Assembly (NCBI GenBank): GCA_945982465.1
Contig: CAMFSB010000013.1
Span: 1 to 13,872 of the forward strand
From: an uncultured Faecalibacterium sp.
GTDB lineage: Bacteria; Bacillota; Clostridia; Oscillospirales; Ruminococcaceae
Direction of reading: 5' to 3'
Length of the DNA: 13,872 bases
Shown in pieces: positions 12,503 to 13,872 of the stretch. The notes below the pieces were generated by a model. That model was not told where the DNA came from. It ran no database searches and saw nothing but the letters and a program-made list of their open reading frames with translations. Position 1 is the stretch's first letter, and every line of letters starts with the position of its first letter. The position numbers and the translations under genes were made by a program.

Positions 12503-12940
12503 TCAGCCCGCGCTGGCGGTCTGGGTCACGGCGGTGGGGCGGGTGCCGTTCAGCGTGGTCTCAATGGCCGACTGCACAGCGCCCCAGTCGGCCGAGCCGT
12601 AGTTTTCGCGGCGGTTGGGGCTGCCCGCGTCGTGCAGCTGGCCCCGGTTTTGGGGCACGCTGCGCACCATGCTGTCGCAAAAGCGGGAAATGCCGGGCCA
12701 GTTTTCGCGGAAATTGTCGCCGGTGGCGCGGTCGTTGGCGTCCAGCCAGTCCTGCACCTGGGCGGCCAGCTCGGTGCGGTCCTGGCCGGCGGCGTCGTTG
12801 TCCTCGCCCCAGTCCAGCAGGGCGGACGCCGCCGTGGCCTGGTTCAGCGTGCCGCCTGCAGTGCTGCCCCAGCCGGTGCTGCGGGTCAGCGCCGCGTGCA
12901 GAGCGTCGAAATCGGGCGTGATTTGGGTTGTGGTTGCCAT
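12503..12940 (-). CDS. Uncharacterised 145-aa protein
   Basis: I do not recognise this protein. The gene is supported by an excellent SD (AGGAGGAG, 7 bases before the ATG at 12940) and host-like GC-rich codon use. The protein is soluble, acidic in its middle part, and Ala/Thr/Asp/Asn-rich, with regularly placed tryptophans (GWG, LLDWGED, VQDWLDAND, ENWPGISRF, ADWGAVQSA). There is no signal peptide or membrane segment. Residues 14-85 look helical; the end (GTRPTAVTQTASAG) looks disordered. It is convergent with the DUF362 gene and divergent from the M18 peptidase gene, and stands alone. It may be lineage-specific. Confidence 0.75.
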   Translation of the reverse strand: MATTTQITPDFDALHAALTRSTGWGSTAGGTLNQATAASALLDWGEDNDAAGQDRTELAAQVQDWLDANDRATGDNFRENWPGISRFCDSMVRSVPQNRGQLHDAGSPNRRENYGSADWGAVQSAIETTLNGTRPTAVTQTASAG

Positions 12941-12993
12941 AGTGATCTCCTCCTGATGGTGGAATGGATAAAGGCGGGCAGGCCGCGGCGGTG

Positions 12994-13022
12994 TTGCGCA
13001 TTGCCGTGCCGGGGCTTATAAT
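12994..13022 (+). promoter_or_regulatory. Promoter of the M18 aminopeptidase gene
   Basis: TTGCGC (12994-12999) and a perfect TATAAT (13017-13022) are 17 bases apart. The start codon is about 100 bases downstream, with SD AAAGGAGAG at 13107-13115. Confidence 0.7.
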
Positions 13023-13123
13023 GGGGGCAGAGCCGTGCCGCGGGCCGTAAGCGCGTTGCCCGGCCCCGCGCAGAAAGGGCCGCCCGGCGCGCCCGTGTGC
13101 ACAAGAAAAGGAGAGCGTTTTCC

Positions 13124-13872
13124 ATGCAGCAGAATGTGATTGAAGGTCTATTTGCGTTTTTGGACGCGGGCGTCAGCCCGTTCCATGCGGTCGCCGCGGC
13201 CGAGAGGCTGCTGTGCGCCGCCGGCTTCAGCCGGCTGGAAGAGGGCGCGGCCTGGCAGCTGGCCCCGGGCGGGCGGTATTACACCACCCGCAACCAGTCC
13301 AGCATTGTGGCCTGGCGCATGCCGCCAGACGGCGCCCTGACCGGCTGGCACGCCGCCGCAAGCCACAGCGACGCCCCGGCCTGGCGGCTGAAGAACACCG
13401 CCTGCGCTGATAAATACTATGCAAAGGCTGCCGTGGAAGGTTACGGCGGCATGATCATGTCCTCCTGGCTGGACCGGCCGCTGTCGGTGGCGGGGCGGGT
13501 GCTGGTGCGCACGCCCGACGGCGTAAAAAGCCGCCTGATCGCCCCCGACCGGGCGTTGCTGTGCATCCCCAGCCAGGCCATCCACCAGAACCGGGGCGTC
13601 AACGACGGGTACAAATTCAACCCCCAGGTGGACCTGCAGCCTGTGTACGGCATGGCCGGGGCCGACCTGGCCGACGTGCTGACGGCCGAGGCCGCCGTGT
13701 GCCCCCGGGCCGATGTGCTCAGCTATGACCTGGTGCTGTGCGTGCGCCAGCAGGCCGTGCGGGTGGGGCTGCATGGCGAATGGTTCATGGCGCCCCGCAG
13801 CGGCGCTCGGGAGTGCGCCTACCCCACGCGGCGGGGCGGTGGGGGCGGCCGCGGCGAAGGGCCGGGCCGGGG
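13124..13872 (+). CDS. M18-family (aspartyl-type) aminopeptidase, 3' partial
   Basis: This is the first 249 codons of a dinuclear-zinc M18 aminopeptidase (usual length about 430 aa); it runs off the window. Family landmarks in order are FLDAGVSPFHAV (12-23), the metal-binding SHSDAPAWRLK (80-90, H81 and D83), VEGYGGMIMSSWLDRPLSVAGRV (104-126), CIPSQAIHQNR (147-157) and SYDLVLC (200-206). The ATG at 13124 has the SD AAAGGAGAG. Something is wrong near the edge. The second metal motif should read PRLD(D/N), but residues 224-228 are PRSGA, and the last ~15 codons become Gly/Arg repeats in very G-rich DNA. The codon frame is intact, so substitutions rather than a frameshift are responsible. Poor sequence quality at a contig end is the simplest explanation. 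It cleaves N-terminal acidic residues in characterised relatives. Confidence 0.88.
   Translation, partial: MQQNVIEGLFAFLDAGVSPFHAVAAAERLLCAAGFSRLEEGAAWQLAPGGRYYTTRNQSSIVAWRMPPDGALTGWHAAASHSDAPAWRLKNTACADKYYAKAAVEGYGGMIMSSWLDRPLSVAGRVLVRTPDGVKSRLIAPDRALLCIPSQAIHQNRGVNDGYKFNPQVDLQPVYGMAGADLADVLTAEAAVCPRADVLSYDLVLCVRQQAVRVGLHGEWFMAPRSGARECAYPTRRGGGGGRGEGPGR

Noticed and set aside
1..13872. parS site, CRISPR array, rRNA
   Set aside because: No match to the parS 16-mer, no short regularly spaced repeats, and no rRNA sequence were seen. The only tandem repeat is the 169-bp unit.

Overview
The window looks like chromosomal DNA of a GC-rich, low-oxygen gut Firmicute, most likely a member of the Oscillospiraceae/Ruminococcaceae (Gemmiger, Subdoligranulum or Faecalibacterium type). 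The reasons are the gene order parA-parB-serS-tRNAs, strong G/C preference at third codon positions, purine-rich Shine-Dalgarno (SD) sites, and a DUF362 ferredoxin-like protein. The genus is an inference.

Layout. (1) 1-1858: the chromosome-partitioning pair parA (soj) and parB (spo0J), closed by an intrinsic terminator. (2) 1926-3342: serS, a divergent seryl-tRNA synthetase, with its own terminator. (3) 3363-3705: a textbook promoter, tRNA-Met(CAT), a long hairpin, tRNA-Glu(TTC) and a terminator. (4) 3731-7015: a tandem 169-bp repeat containing sense and antisense pieces of the tRNA-Glu 3' end plus a terminator. Its second copy is split by an AT-rich insertion (4029-6920). (5) 7017-9798 on the minus strand: a HAD phosphatase and a two-gene operon of bacterial-PH-domain membrane proteins (YdbS/YdbT type). 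(6) 10011-10844: uppP. (7) 11109-12304: a DUF362/2x[4Fe-4S] protein and a bidirectional terminator. (8) 12503-12940 on the minus strand: an unrecognised 145-aa protein. (9) 13124 to the end: an M18 aminopeptidase cut by the window edge.

The most interesting part is the 2.9-kb insertion. It has imperfect inverted termini, is flanked by AAAAGG on both sides, and sits exactly in the loop of a terminator hairpin. Removing it restores the 169-bp repeat to the base. It encodes no intact transposase or integrase, only what looks like a C-terminal relic of a serine recombinase on the minus strand. Its cargo is a compact plus-strand set: an XRE repressor, an ImmA/IrrE-type metallopeptidase, a structured leader with an attenuator-like hairpin, a DUF4417 protein, and two small overlapping genes. 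XRE plus ImmA suggests a repressor relieved by proteolysis, controlling a three-gene effector set of unknown function. This is the best candidate here for an undescribed (defence, toxin-like or element-maintenance) system.

Both ends of the window carry anomalies in otherwise conserved proteins: the P-loop lysine of ParA is isoleucine, and the metal-ligand PRLD motif of the M18 peptidase is scrambled into G/C-rich sequence. I suspect low-quality contig ends rather than biology.
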